A stretch of 64,000 nt of DNA from Hevea brasiliensis (Eukaryota > Streptophyta > Magnoliopsida > Malpighiales > Euphorbiaceae): assembly GCF_030052815.1 (NCBI RefSeq), contig NC_079499.1, positions 100,474,480 through 100,538,479 on the forward strand, in the 5' to 3' direction. Of the stretch, positions 46,776 to 58,940 are shown piece after piece. The position numbers and the translations under genes are program-made. The first letter of the stretch is position 1, and each line of letters opens with the position of its first letter. The notes under the pieces were generated by a model. That model did not search any database. It saw only the letters and a list, made by a program, of their open reading frames with translations, and was not told where the DNA came from.

Positions 46776-49700
46776 TGTCACACCTTACCCCCTCTGTAAG
46801 GCATAACATGATCCCGTAGAATACCTAATGAACTACCGAACTTCACCTACCGATAACTCATTAAGTACCCTACAAGGGATTTTAAAACAATTTTCTTATT
46901 TTTGATAAGTGGTGAGAATTTTCTAATAAGTAATTAAAACATTAGTTAAAATTAAAACTAGTTAATATTTTTAGTCCATTTTATTTTTCTGCAAATTTTA
47001 TAAAAATTTTGACAGAGTTCCCTCTGTATTTTGAGAAAACAGTTCTTCAAATACCTGTAAAAAGTACTTCCAAAAATTTTTCTCAACAACTGCTTCAATT
47101 TCATGCTCAATCTCAATCAATTTCTCAACACATTTATCAACTTTCAAATTTCAAATTCATTATCCAATGATCATCAAAGTACTAGCAATCCATTTCATTC
47201 AAATTAAATAAAATAGTTCCATTCATATTTCATTTGAGACAAAACAATTTAGATACATTATTACAAAATTTACATTAAGAGAATTTCAAACTACAATATA
47301 TATTACAACTTTATACAAATTTTATACAAACTGCTCAAGACCCATTTTTACATGTCCATACATTTATGTGCAATATATACATCAAAAGAATTATTTACAG
47401 TTAGGGTATAAATTATACTCGAAGACTTCAAGCTGAATGATCCTCAATCTTTAGCAGCTCAGTCTGCTGCTCCTCTAGTCTCTAAATCTGCGATAGTAAT
47501 AAAAGCTATTGCTGAGTACTAGGACTCAGTGGTGCACAACATACTAAAATAATCTTTATGCAGAATATAAATCACATTTATTCAAAAATTTGACTAAACA
47601 TGAGCATTAAATATAAAACATGAATTATGAAATTTTAATGCAAACCAAGCTCATTTCAAAGTATCAAAACACATTTCATAAAACCCACAATTAGATCATG
47701 CCATTCGAAACAAATAGAATCTCAATAGCCAGAGGCTAAAGAGAAATCACATCACAAGGCTAGCTAGCTCAAATATATGGATATCCATTCACATCCTCTT
47801 CTACTGGCACGCCTCAACACTTCTCCAGAGAAGGAATCAAAATTCGAAACTAATTACCCCCACTAGTCGTGCTAGTGAGGTGTTCAAATATATGGTCATG
47901 ACACTGTAGTTTCAAAACTTATCTTAACAATTTGCTACACATTGTCATTTCAATATACATAATAACTTTCAACAATTTAAATCAAACATCATAAGAATGC
48001 CATAATCCAATATTTCACATTATTCAAAACAGTATGCAAAAGATGATTATAAAAAGTATACGTTGTGCACAAACCTCAAGCGAGTCGCCTCTTGGCCTCG
48101 ACTCAGTTCCTCGGGTTCTTTCCCGGTATTCTTTTCAACTGAAACACACAATTTTACAGTGTTTCAGTACCATAACTTAGCATAAATTCAAAAATAAATT
48201 TAACTTCACTTTTACCTAACTCTAACGTGCTAAACTCAACGTTCTTAAAATTTTGTGTTTCGGGTTACTATTCACTACACTATTTAGTCAAATTGTTGAC
48301 TTTCTAAGGCTTAATAGGTATGGGAATTCCAACTTCACCCACATACCACATTTTGGTCACTAAACTTGTTGGTTTTTGTCATTTTCTCAAAACTTAGGTC
48401 TTTTAGGCAAAATTGCCAAATTTTCAGTTTTGGTGTCCCTAATTATACTGTTTCATTGGTCAGTTTACTGTTGGAATTTGGAAAAACTTTCTTCATAGAA
48501 AATGTTCCTTATTGTCTTAAGTTTATTATCCTTTTTGAATCACTCCAATTAGAGTTTTGTAACTCAAGTTATATGCAAATTACGTTTACTATTCATGCTG
48601 CAGAATTTTGTTTTGGCAGATTATTGATTCCAACTTCGTTCAGCAATTTGATCAAGTTAGGTCCATAATTTGGTCTAATTTTCTTCATATGAAATGTTCT
48701 AATATGCCTTAGGTTTCCATCGGTTCAAAAATCACCTAAATCGGAGTTTTCTAGAGAGAGTTATAGCCATTGAAACTTTACTGTTCATATGGCAATTCTG
48801 CAGTTCTGCAGATTCAGTGACTCAACTTTGCTCAATAATTTGATTGGGTTAATGGCATAATTTGAGCTTGTGTTCTTCATGAAAGTTTTATATCTATATC
48901 TCATCTAACCACTGGTAAAATTTTAGGTCATTTTAACCTGCCTAGCTCAAGTTATGACCAAATGAACAAACACTGTTCATTTAGTCAGTTTGTGCAGGGC
49001 AGCCTGCAATTTTTTAACTTTAGTCAATTTGTTCACTAGGTTTTAGTCACTTTTTGGGCATGCTTCCTAAATGAAAATTGTGTCATTTAGTGCTTATTTT
49101 CATCCCCAATTGGTCCCATATCCATTGGACTTGTAAAATTCCATTTTTGATCCCTCAAAGTTAACTTTTGGTCATGGTGCATGCCCAATCCGAATTTAAC
49201 TTTAATTCCAACACTTCTAACATACTTAATTAGGTCACAAATGACCATTTCTCACTTCACATTAGGTCAAAGACACCATTTACAAGTTTTTCTCATTTTT
49301 GGTCTCTAAACCCTAATGTCCAAAACCCTAAGTTTGTCCAATCTTCACAATTCATGTAATCTAATTATACAATTCACATATATAATATCTATTCACCAAT
49401 ATTTCATGTTTAACCTAACTAAATACCATCAACACCTTAGGGTTCCATGGCTGCCACATTCTTTCTTCCCTTATTTAAGCATGATTTCCTTTATTTCTAA
49501 TGCAATTTCATCACACATAAACTTAAATTCATGAATTCATTAAGAATCTAAACTTGAAATTGCACTTACCTCAATTTGTAGATTTCCTAATTCTTCAATT
49601 CTCCAAGTTTTCTTTTCCTTCTTGCTCCCAAAGTGTTTATCTAGGTTTAGGGGTAAGATTTACTTAAGGACTTTAGGGGAATTTATGGTTAAATTGGGGT

Positions 49701-50466
49701 GTATGAAGCTTAAATTGGGAGCTTCAATGGAGTTTGAGAGAGAGAGCTAAGGGAGAGAGAAAACGGTTTGGAAGGGAAGAAGAAGAAGACAATGAATTTT
49801 TTTGTTTTTCTTTTCTTTTCTTTTATTCACTTATGGAAGACCCAAATATCCCAATTAAATAAATATATTAAGTATTGTTTTTATGGCATCATGCATGAAT
49901 TGCATGATGTTATCACCTTTTTACTTTTCCATTTCTTTTTTTTTATTTATTTTTTTCTATTAGTTCTTCAATTTAATTCTCAATCCCGAAGTTTTCTTTT
50001 CTCCGATTTTATTTGACAGTTAGGTCAGGAGTCAGCTCTCGGGGTCAATTGACCAAATTGCCCCTCGCCAGTTCATCCCGATTTGCAATTAATTCAACAT
50101 TTCTTCTGGCTCCCTGACCTAATTATTTGACTGGCTTAACAGTTCTTTTTCGTGATTTTCTCTTTTCCACTGTGTTTATAAGGGTCCTAAGGACCGCAGC
50201 GTCACATTTTACGGTTCGAAATTTGAGTTTAAAATGACTTTGCAGTCGTTCCCAAGAAGGTCACCCATCGCTGTGACTCTCGGCTCGTTTAACTTCTTAT
50301 GTTTTGTTTTTCTTGTTTATACTTAACTAACTGGACATTACTAATTATTTGTGTTTATGATTTATCTAGTTGTCTTAAGTATAGTTCTAATCCCCTTAAT
50401 TCTCCGGACCGACTCCGGTCACCGGAACAGTGAAATATACCAGGCTATGCAAATAGGGGTGTTACA
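46776..50466 (-). mobile_element. Large solo LTR B (3691 bp), inverted relative to A
   Basis: Reads TGTAACACCCC...GTGTGACA on the minus strand, with a perfect 5-bp duplication GGGGT at 46771-46775 and 50467-50471. Related along its whole length to 42370-45828. No coding region, primer-binding site or second LTR, so a solo LTR. It inserted in the linker between integrase and reverse transcriptase. Confidence 0.88.
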
Positions 50467-50471
50467 GGGGT

Positions 50472-51973
50472 TCATTCACTTGTAATTCTTCTAAATTTGG
50501 CATTTCTTCATTGATTTGATCATTCTTGGCATTATGGACATCTATTGTGGTATCTCCTTGAGTTTCTTCATCTTTGTCATCAATTTGTTCCATTTCTTAA
50601 CTTGATTTTACATTATCTTTTCCAAACACCTGCTCATTATTATCATCAAAAACATCTTTCCTTCTAATAGAAGGGTTAGCCTCATCAAACAAAACATGAA
50701 TAGTTTCCTCAATAACTAACGTTCTTCTATTAAACACTCTATATGCTTTACTCTTTGTTGAGTACCCAAGAAAAATTTCTTCATCGGATTTAGTATCAAA
50801 TATCTTCAAGTTATCATTCTTGTTATTTAAGATATAGCACTTACATCCAAATGCTTTGAAATATGAAATATTTGATTTTTTTCCTTTCCAAAGCTCATAG
50901 GGGGTCTTTTTCAAAATTGGTCTAATCAAAATTATATTCAACACATAGCAAGAAGTATTAATAGCTTCAGCCCAAAAATACTTTGGCAAATTATTTTCAT
51001 TCAATATGGTTTTAGTCATTTCTTGCAAAGTCCTATTTTTCTTTTCTACAACCCCATTTTGTTGTGGTGTTCTAGGAGCTGAAAAATTATGGTTGATTCC
51101 ATGTTTATTACAATATTTCTCAAATAAATGATTTTCAAATTCAGTTCCATGATCACTCCTTATAGATGTAATGCAAAAACCTTTTTCATTTTGAACCATT
51201 TAACTAAAAGATGTGAATTTCTCAAAAGTTTCATCTTTGTGAGCAAGGAAGAATGTCCATGTATATCTTGAATAGTCATCAATAATAACTAATGCATATG
51301 TCTTCCCACCAAGACTAGCAGGAGATACGGGTCCAAACAAATCAAGATGAAGCAATTCTAATGGCTTAGTGGTGGAAATAATATTTTTAGATTTAAAAGA
51401 TGCTCTAGTATGCTTTCCTAGTGCACATGCCCTACATTGAAATTCATTTTCATAGTTAATATTTGGAAGACCTTTAACAAGTTCTTTCTTGGACAATTTT
51501 GAGAGTGTATGCATGCTTACATGTCCTAATCTTCTATGCCATAAATAACTAGAATTATCAAAAGATACTAGACATGTGCTGTGATTAGTTTCAAAGTTAT
51601 TCATGTCAAGCAAGTAAACATTATTAGATCTATTGGCAAAGAACAATGTGTCATTATCTAAGTAATTGATTGTACAAAGAGAAGAAGTGAACTTTACCTC
51701 AAAACCTTTATCACAAAGTTGGCTTACACTTACCAAGTTGTATTTCAAACCTTCAAAAAGTGACACATCTTCAATGCAAGGTTTGGTTCCAATTATTCCA
51801 TTTCCAATTATTTTTCCTTTTCCTTTATCTCTGAATTTCACATGTCCTCCATCTACCATTGTGATTTTTGAAAACTTGTCCTTTTTACCGGTCATGTGCT
51901 TTGAACAACCACTATCTATATACCATTTTTCACTTTCCTTCATCCCTTTGAAACAAACCTGAAATTTAATCAT
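50472..51973 (-). pseudogene. Sirevirus-like pol: protease and integrase
   Basis: Two adjoining frames. 51200-51973 carries the protease motif WYIDSGCSKHMTG (about 51900) and the integrase finger HRRLGHVSMHTL...CRACALGKH, then LHLDLFGPVSPAS with the first catalytic Asp. A TAA (about 51200) precedes 50597-51199, which carries SIRSDHGTEFEN (second Asp) and TPQQNGVVEKKNRTL (Glu), followed by the integrase C-terminal region. A further stop lies at about 50597. The catalytic residues themselves are intact. Confidence 0.9.
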
Positions 51974-53486
51974 TTAGTATTAGGCACCCAAGCAACTTTG
52001 GGTCCTTGGGGGTTAGTGACTTTAGGTAAGGCTCCCTTTGGCACCCATACCTTCTTTACCTTAAGGAGACCCTTCCTAAGTGCACAAGAACTAATCATAT
52101 GACCTCTTTTATTGCAATAATAACATGTGACATTAGGCAATGAGGATGTAGATGCTTTAATGAAATGATTCTTGTATTTACCATAGTTTATGAAGCCATC
52201 AAAACCAATTCCATATTTTTCATTTGAAATTCTTTGGTTTCCAAGAAGTACATTAGAGTTTCTTTTTTCCTTTTGTAAATTTTGCCAAATCATTTGTCAA
52301 AGATTCTATTTTAGCTTCAAGGACCTTATTTTTCTCAATAAGCTTTTCACAAGTTTCTTTTGAGTTTTTCTACTCTAAATCTAGCTCTTTAAACAAAGCA
52401 ATTGTCCTTTGTAAAATTCATTTTCTTTATACACATTAGACATGACAATATTTTGTGATCTCAATGATTCAATTTCTAAATTCATTTTAGTGCACTTTCT
52501 CTTATAGTTTCTATACTCATCTTATACTTTAGCAAATGCAAGTTCAAGTTCCTCTACATTAGGAGGTTCAAGAGAGCTTATCTCATTATCACTTTATTCT
52601 TCCTTTAGTGAACTTTTGACTTTCTCTTCAAATGCCATCATACAAAGGTGAGCAGTCTCCCTGTCACTTGATTCATCATTTGAAGATCCTTCACTATTGC
52701 TTCATACTACTTTCATAGCTTTCTTGCTCATGTCTTCTTTTCCTTTCTTCTTTTTGAGCAATGGACATTTGGGCTTGATATGTCTTGGTTTATGACACTC
52801 ATAACATACAATTTCTTCTTTTGAATCCTTAAAACGTTTATCCTTGGGAGTATAATTTTTCAAGAATTTCTTGTATTTACTTCCTCCCTTCTTGAAAGCT
52901 CTTTTGAATTTCCTTGCAAGCATAGCCATTTCTTCATCATCATCACTTGAAGCACTTGAGTTGTCACTTGAATCAACTTTAAGTACAACTCCTTTCTTTT
53001 TATATTCATCCTTATTTGACTTGAGAGCAATGTTTTTCTTCTTCTTTTGCTCATTTTCAACTTCATCTTTCTTATATACCATCTCATGTGCAATGAGAGA
53101 TCTAATGAGTTCATCATAGGTGAATGTTTTAAAATCCTTGGTATCTTGGATAGCTGTAGTCTTTGTTTCCCAAGATTTTGGAAGTGATCTAAGAATTTTC
53201 TTCGCAAGTTCGGCTTCCTCAAATCTTTTACCAAGTGCTTTGAAAAGATTGACAAGATCAGTAAACCTTGTACTCATATCCGCAATTGATTCTCCTGGCT
53301 TCATTTCGAATAGCTCATAATCTCGGATAAAGAGGTTTGCTTTGGACTCCTTGATGATATCCGCTCCTTCATAAGTGACCTCAAGCTTTTCCCAAATTTC
53401 CTTAGCAGATTGACATCTTGAAACACGATTGTATTCATTAAGGTCAAGTGAGGAATGCAAAATATTAATAGCTTTAGCATTTACAA
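51974..53486 (-). pseudogene. Sirevirus-like gag, main part
   Basis: 52702-53486 carries the conserved gag core (SAKEIWEKLEVTYEG, ELFEMKPGESIADM, a Lys-rich linker) and the first zinc knuckle CYECHKPRHIKPKC, where the usual Gly before His is Arg. 52300-52700 is a frame-broken remnant of the coiled-coil region. 51974-52293 carries the second knuckle CYYCNKRGHMISSC and the VWVPKG link to protease. Two knuckles separated by a coiled coil are typical of Sirevirus gag. Confidence 0.88.
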
Positions 53487-53491
53487 AAATT

Positions 53492-55124
53492 GATGTGGCC
53501 CAACCGCAAGTGCACGGGTCGTACAAGTAATATAGAAAAGATATTGTTCCCACAAGGAGTTGTGTTAATGATTGAATTTTTGATATAAAAATTTGACTAA
53601 TTTGAACTATTTTTGAAATTAAAGCAATAAATTGATGGATATTGAAATATGAAATCTACATATGTAAAATCAATAATCTATTCAATAATGTAATGATTTA
53701 ACTAAAATTGCATCAAATTAAAATAAGCAAATTGAAATATGACAAGATTTAAAGCGTCAAGTAATTAAATTCAATTAGAAATTAACAATGATAAAAAGGC
53801 GATTTCGGAGTTTGGGAGTTCATATTCAAGCTATTTTGGGATTTTTAAATTGGTTATCCAATCTTGTGAAACTTATGGGTTTTAAGGAGATTAATTCTTA
53901 AATCCTTTGAATACCCTTCCGAGTGAGACAAAAAGTGCCTTAATCAATCTAATCCTACTTTCGTGGAGTTAAAGTTAATCAGGACCCATTAAGTTCCTTA
54001 ATTAATCTGTAAATCCTCTTAATCTTTAGTCTATTTCTAGATCTAAGTTAATTAAGTCCAATTTCTTGATTATCTATCACAAGGCTTTCTCCTTTCGGTG
54101 CCTCAACCATGGATTAAGAATAACACTTAATGGGATCCTACACTAAGCATGTCATTGAGCACACAAGAAATGAATAAAACTCATTAAGACCACAAAATAT
54201 GGATTACCCAATCAAAATCCACAAAATATCTCAAATATTGCATCCCAACTTCAGAATCTAATGAAAACTACTCACTATTCATAATATTTACAAGATATTC
54301 TGAGTTAATATGGAAATAAAACTTTAATCTAAGCTAAGAACTAAGAAACCCAATACAAGAAAGGTAAGAAATATGCAAGAAAGGAAAGAAAACTCCAAAT
54401 CTGTCTGGAAATGGAGGGGGCGACGTTTTTTTGCTCCTTTTTTACTCTTTAGCTGCTGCTCCTCTTCTTTTCCTTTTTCTCTTCTTTCTAAAATGGGATA
54501 AGGGCCTATTTATATCTTTTTCTCTGACAAGAAGCCCTAAAATGGTGTGTTTGAGGTGTGTTTTTCTGAAGGAATCTTCTGCCAGCTCATTATGAAGTCT
54601 TTATGGGACTGCATAAGTTATGCAGTCCCTTATGCAATTTTCGGCTGGTTTCTGGCTCTCTGCGCGAAACTGCATGAGCAGTGTGCAAGATTGCATAAGT
54701 TATGCAGTTTTCTGTGAGGTCACATAAGCAAGGCACGAATCTGCATAAGTTATGCGAATCTGCATAAGTTATTCAGCAACTTATGCAAATTTCGGCAGGT
54801 TTGGGACATTGTTCCTTCCCCTTATGCAGAACTGCACAACTTATGCGGCAAGTTATGCGCAAATTTGGCCAATGTATACTTCAACTTTGAAACCTGTTTT
54901 TGACATCTTTGGCTGAAGAAATCACTCCTCAATGGCAAAATTTCTTTTTAGTCCCTCAAAAACACCATTTTTCCTACAAAACAAAGTAAAATTACAAACT
55001 AATCCAAAATTGGCAATTATGAAAAACTATCTAAATAACTAATGAAATTAGCTAAAAGTGACTAATAATCAAATAAAATGGCTATGAAATTAAACCTAAA
55101 TGACTATGCAAAATGTATGTATCA
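53492..55124. mobile_element. 1.63-kb TG...CA insertion in Sirevirus-like gag
   Basis: Gag is broken between 55125 and 53491. The inserted DNA starts TGATGTGGCCCAACCGCAAGTGCAC and ends TATGTATCA. The flanking pentamers aaaat (53487-53491) and gaaat (55125-55129) match at 4 of 5. Removing the insert and one flank rejoins gag in frame, which supports the borders. An alternative reading shifts both borders by one base with perfect AAATT flanks. It has no gene. TG...CA ends suggest a solo LTR, but the family is not certain. It contains a dense palindrome cluster at 54595-54865. Confidence 0.75.
54595..54865. repeat. Cluster of TGCATAAGTTATGCA near-palindromes
   Basis: The near-palindrome CTGCATAAGTTATGCAG or clear variants (GATTGCATAAGTTATGCAG, CTGCATAAGTTATGCG, CTGCATAAGTTATTCAG, TTATGCAGAACTGCACAACTTATGCGG, CAAGTTATGCGC) recur with irregular spacing, interleaved with two TTTCGGC(T/A)GGTTT copies. 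Spacing is not regular and the units are not identical. Confidence 0.8.
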
Positions 55125-55129
55125 GAAAT

Positions 55130-55384
55130 TTTCTTCCAATCATTGTCATCATATTCATCTTCATTTTTAGGAACTTTCGTATTTCCTTGACCATTCTTTT
55201 GAGGAACATGTGGACCATTTTTAATGATTCTCCATGCATCAATATCTATAAATTGTATGAAATTTCTCATTCTCACTTTCCAAAAAGAGTAATTAGTGCC
55301 ATTGAAGAGTGGTGGTCTAGCAATTGAGTAGCCTTCAGCTAGTGGTGCGGGTATATCGGCAATGTTGCTGGATGAACCAGCCAT
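55130..55384 (-). pseudogene. Sirevirus-like gag, N-terminal part
   Basis: Starts at the ATG at 55384 (MAGSSSNIADIPAPL), 60 bases after the LTR, and carries RPPLFNGTNYSFWKVRMRNFIQ, the conserved opening of Sirevirus/SIRE gag. It breaks off at DWKKI where the 1.63-kb insertion begins. The frame continues at 53486. Confidence 0.88.
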
Positions 55385-55431
55385 TAGGGATCACTCCAAG
55401 GTTGTGACACCTTAAGCAAGAGAGACAAGCT

Positions 55432-55443
55432 TTGATACCAATT
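55432..55443 (-). other. Primer-binding site of the Sirevirus-like element
   Basis: On the minus strand TTGGTATCAAAGC follows the LTR end (GGGACAACA) after two bases. It differs by one base from the canonical initiator-Met match TGGTATCAGAGC. Confidence 0.85.
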
Positions 55444-56812
55444 TGTTGTCCCAAAATAGTCCAAGAGGGGGGTGAATTGGACTTAAACAATTTTTCGGCC
55501 CTTACTTGTAGCCTAATGAAAAATTATGGCTTTGTTCAACTAGGTGCTCCTTTATATATATATAGTGAAAGTGATATGTGTTTCAATAATGTATCCCTAA
55601 ATTTCAGTTCAAGCTTCAATTAATATTTATAGCAATTTTTAACATAACATGCATCACAAAAATATTCAACTAATTTTTCAATCTACTCAATATATCTTCA
55701 AGTATATCAACTCAATCTATTCAATCAACATTCAATATCATGCATAGAAATTAAATTACACAAAAGTAAAGAGATTAAGGTTAGAGAAATCAAACACAAT
55801 GATTTTTATAGTAGTTCGGCTTAACTAGCCTACATTCACTCTCTCAAAGAACCCTCTTTGAGTCTTCTCTCCACTATTTGCTTTTTTAAAGGCAAGAGAC
55901 CAAAAGCCCTTTACAACTTTTTCAATACCAAGCTTTTACCAAGGTAGCTTGAATCTTTGACAAGTGCTATCTCAAGCACTCACACTCTCAAGCTTCAATA
56001 GGTGCTTGTACAACTTCTTTTGAATGCAATTTAATGTTTTAACACTCACTCTCACTCAATACAAATCAAAATATAAAGAAGAGATAAGTTGATTTGCCAA
56101 TGGTAGCTCAAACACTTAAAAGCTTTTGAATAAAAGTAATAAATGAAAAATCAAGATTAAAGTGCAATTGTAAGCTTTCATCAAGTGTAAAATGAAGTAA
56201 AGGAAGTGTATTTATAGTCTCAAATCATTTTAAACTGTTTGAAACTTTTTTGAAACGTTATACACTCTGTTCTAGGTAAAATAACCATTATTTTATCTTT
56301 TTGTATGAAGTTGAACAACTCTGATTATTTAGCAAACTAATAAAATTTTTGGCGACAGTAGTAAACTACTTAGCAAACTAATATTTTAGCAAACACATTA
56401 GCAAACAAATATTTTAGCAAACAAGTTATTAAACTAATTTACCAGATGCCTGTTTCAAATTGTAATCTTTAAAAAATCTAATTTAGACCTTAAAAAATAT
56501 ATATTCCAATAGCAATATCCAAGGTCATGATGAGACAATTTTATAAAGTAATTGAAAGAAAAATTAATTTTGAGCTCCATTTGACTAAAACTTTCATCTA
56601 TTCTTTCTACACAAGTCCTAAGACTCAATTTCTAACTCTACATAGTCTTGTTCTTTCTCAACTTTGATTCATCTTGAGATGCCTTTTAGTGCTCTTCCTC
56701 CTTTGATGCAACCTCAAAGATTCCTCATAAATAAGAAAAAGAATCTACACATCACTTAAAATTGAGTTAAATAGATTCTATTTGAGTTTTATTATCATCA
56801 AACGGGTCAACA
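55444..56812 (-). repeat. 5' LTR of the Sirevirus-like element (~1.37 kb)
   Basis: Pairs with 37331-38758 along its length. It ends ...GGGTCAACA next to the GCATA duplication. Relative to its partner it lacks ~30 bp (near 56640) and ~25 bp (near 56802). The AGCAAACTAAT cluster lies at about 56330-56450. Confidence 0.9.
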
Positions 56813-57552
56813 GCATACCATCCAATCTAACATCCAAATGGCGTTACTGTAATATGCTATTACAGTAAGTCAAGCCATGTGTCTAATAAACTAAATCATG
56901 ACTAAGGAAAAGATAAAAAAAAAAAAAAAGTCACAACAAAATATCTATTCACAATAAGCTGCAATTATCCTTTTATTTAGAAAGCTTTTTTTTTTTTAAT
57001 ACAAGGAGAATAATTTAGAAAGCATTTTTTTAATAGAAGTAACAAAAATTGAAATAATAATTATAAATTATACAATAAGAGATATTTTTATTATAAAAAT
57101 AAATAAATTCAAGACCTTTTTCACTTTTAATACCTCAAAATTAATAAAAAAATAATTAAACTATTTTTTACTGGCTTTAAGAAACACAATTTAGAAGAAT
57201 AGCTTTATCTTCTTTTCAAGTGTATTTAAAGCGCATATCTACAAAAAAAAATAAAATTTGGAGATTATATTTTATTTCCGAAATATTGGTAAGAAAAAAA
57301 ATTTAATGGTAAGAAAAATTACCGTGGAAAAAACTTTAAGCAAAAATTCTCCTTTTTGCGGAAGCCGAGTGGTAAAATATTAAAATATTAATGGTTAAAA
57401 TAGTCCAACTTGATATGAAATAATATAATTATATCATTATCATTGTCTAAAAAATCTCGTTAACTAACATTGCAATACGACTAGCAATTTAGTGGGAAAA
57501 TGTCCAATCAACTCCCATTCTTTGATTTTTCCACCACTCGAATCATTCGAGC

Positions 57553-57602
<50 letters not shown>

Positions 57603-58506
57603 CAAAATATGTTACTCAATTAACAAAACAATCACATAATATTTATAATTAATATAAAACAAATTCTTTTAAAATATTATTTAAAATTCTTTTCACATTA
57701 GTTTACCTTTTTATATAATATAAAATAATCACTTAACAGAATATATTTTTTAATTAAGAAATATATTCTTTTAGAAAATATCTTTAGAATATGTAAAAAT
57801 TATATGCTCTTATTTATTTTTCAATATATAAAGTTAGGTAAAAGGAGAAGGGTCTCTATTTTCTCACTATTCTATCATTATCAGAGAATAATTTCCTTTG
57901 AATGTTGGATGATCCTTATTTGGATATTCTGATGAACCTCTAATTTTTAGCTAAGGTAATATCACGGGATCCTTTTACGAGTGAGGTTACAGTTTCAGGC
58001 TTTATCATTTCTAATTTATTATAATATTTTAAAATAAAAGTAAAATAATGTGAGGTATGAACAGCACAACTTACCCAATTTATAGTGTAAACAGAGAAAT
58101 AATAGTAAAGCTAAATGGACTAAAAAAAAATAGTGTCGTTTTCAGAAAACGACGAATTAGCTACAGCCTGACATCGGCAGAACCACATGATTGGGCGATG
58201 GTGGGAAATGGATGGGAACTAAAGCAATTTTCCAAGGCATTGAAATCATAAAAAGCAAAAGACAATGGACCCACCGCCACATGGAGGACGTGCCGTGGCG
58301 ACAACCACAAGAGTACGTGCGATGCCATTAGCGAAGGGGAGCTTTCACTGAGGCGAAGGAATTGGTTTGCTTTTTCAAAAGTAACAAACGAGGAAAGGAC
58401 AACAGCAAAGCAAACAGTATGGAGAGCTAGAGACCCACAAGGCCACAACCATTGAATCACACAGCGCAATGCCAAAAAAACCCATGCTGCGAACCATTTT
58501 CATGAT

Positions 58507-58797
58507 TCAAAATTCGAAAGGTCGAAGCTCGTGATCAGACTCGGAGAAAAAAAATTGGCCCCCGAGTGAAAAACAGTGAGAATGATATTGATAGCATATA
58601 TTTACATGGCCACTAGCCAGGCTTTAAACAATAGGTGTGGGTTTGGCTTTTGTGGATTAGGACTAAATGGAGTAAAATAGGAAAAGGTTGTTAAGTGGAT
58701 TCCATTAATAATAGAAGATTGAAACTTCGAAAGGTCGAAGCTAGTGATAAGACTAGGAAAAATATCTCCTCATAGTGAAAAAGAGTGGAGAATGATA

Positions 58798-58832
<35 letters not shown>

Positions 58833-58940
58833 CAGGCTTCTGAATTTTATTATTTTGCTTTATTAAGTAGGTGCCACTTGTGTGGATTAGGTCTAAAAGG
58901 CGTAAAATTGAAGAGGTTGTTATGTGGATTCCATTAGCTT
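58507..58940. repeat. Two-copy tandem duplication (~215 bp units)
   Basis: The series aaaggtcgaagct-gtgat, agtgaaaaa-agtg-gagaatgat, gatagcatatat, atggcca, ccaggctt, tgtggattagg-ctaaa, gtaaaat, aggttgtta-gtggattccatta occurs at about 58507-58715 and again at about 58725-58940. The second copy has a TA expansion in the middle. Confidence 0.8.

Larger units (their letters stand above)
37331..56812 (-). mobile_element. Sirevirus-like (Maximus/SIRE-type) Copia element with nested insertions
   Basis: Read on the minus strand the order is 5' LTR (55444-56812), primer-binding site, gag, protease, integrase, reverse transcriptase, RNase H, an env-like frame, polypurine repeats and 3' LTR (37331-38758). 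The direct duplication GCATA stands at 37326-37330 and 56813-56817, so both outer ends are exact. The span is 19,482 bp, of which about 8.8 kb are three later insertions (42370-45828, 46776-50466, 53492-55124). The gag opening, two zinc knuckles, the extra frame after pol and the AAAAAGGGGGAGAA-type tracts are Sirevirus hallmarks. Stops and frameshifts throughout make it defective. Confidence 0.93.

Noticed and set aside
54595..54865. CRISPR-like repeats (TGCATAAGTTATGCA units)
   Set aside because: Spacing is irregular, units vary, and the cluster lies in a plant transposon; listed as a palindrome cluster instead.
53493..55125. Alternative borders for the gag insertion with perfect AAATT flanks
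   Set aside because: Also restores the frame, but loses the TG...CA ends; kept only as an alternative in the feature text.
58161..58475. 104-codon minus-strand frame in the spacer
   Set aside because: No recognisable domain, no splice or promoter context, and composition close to the local background.
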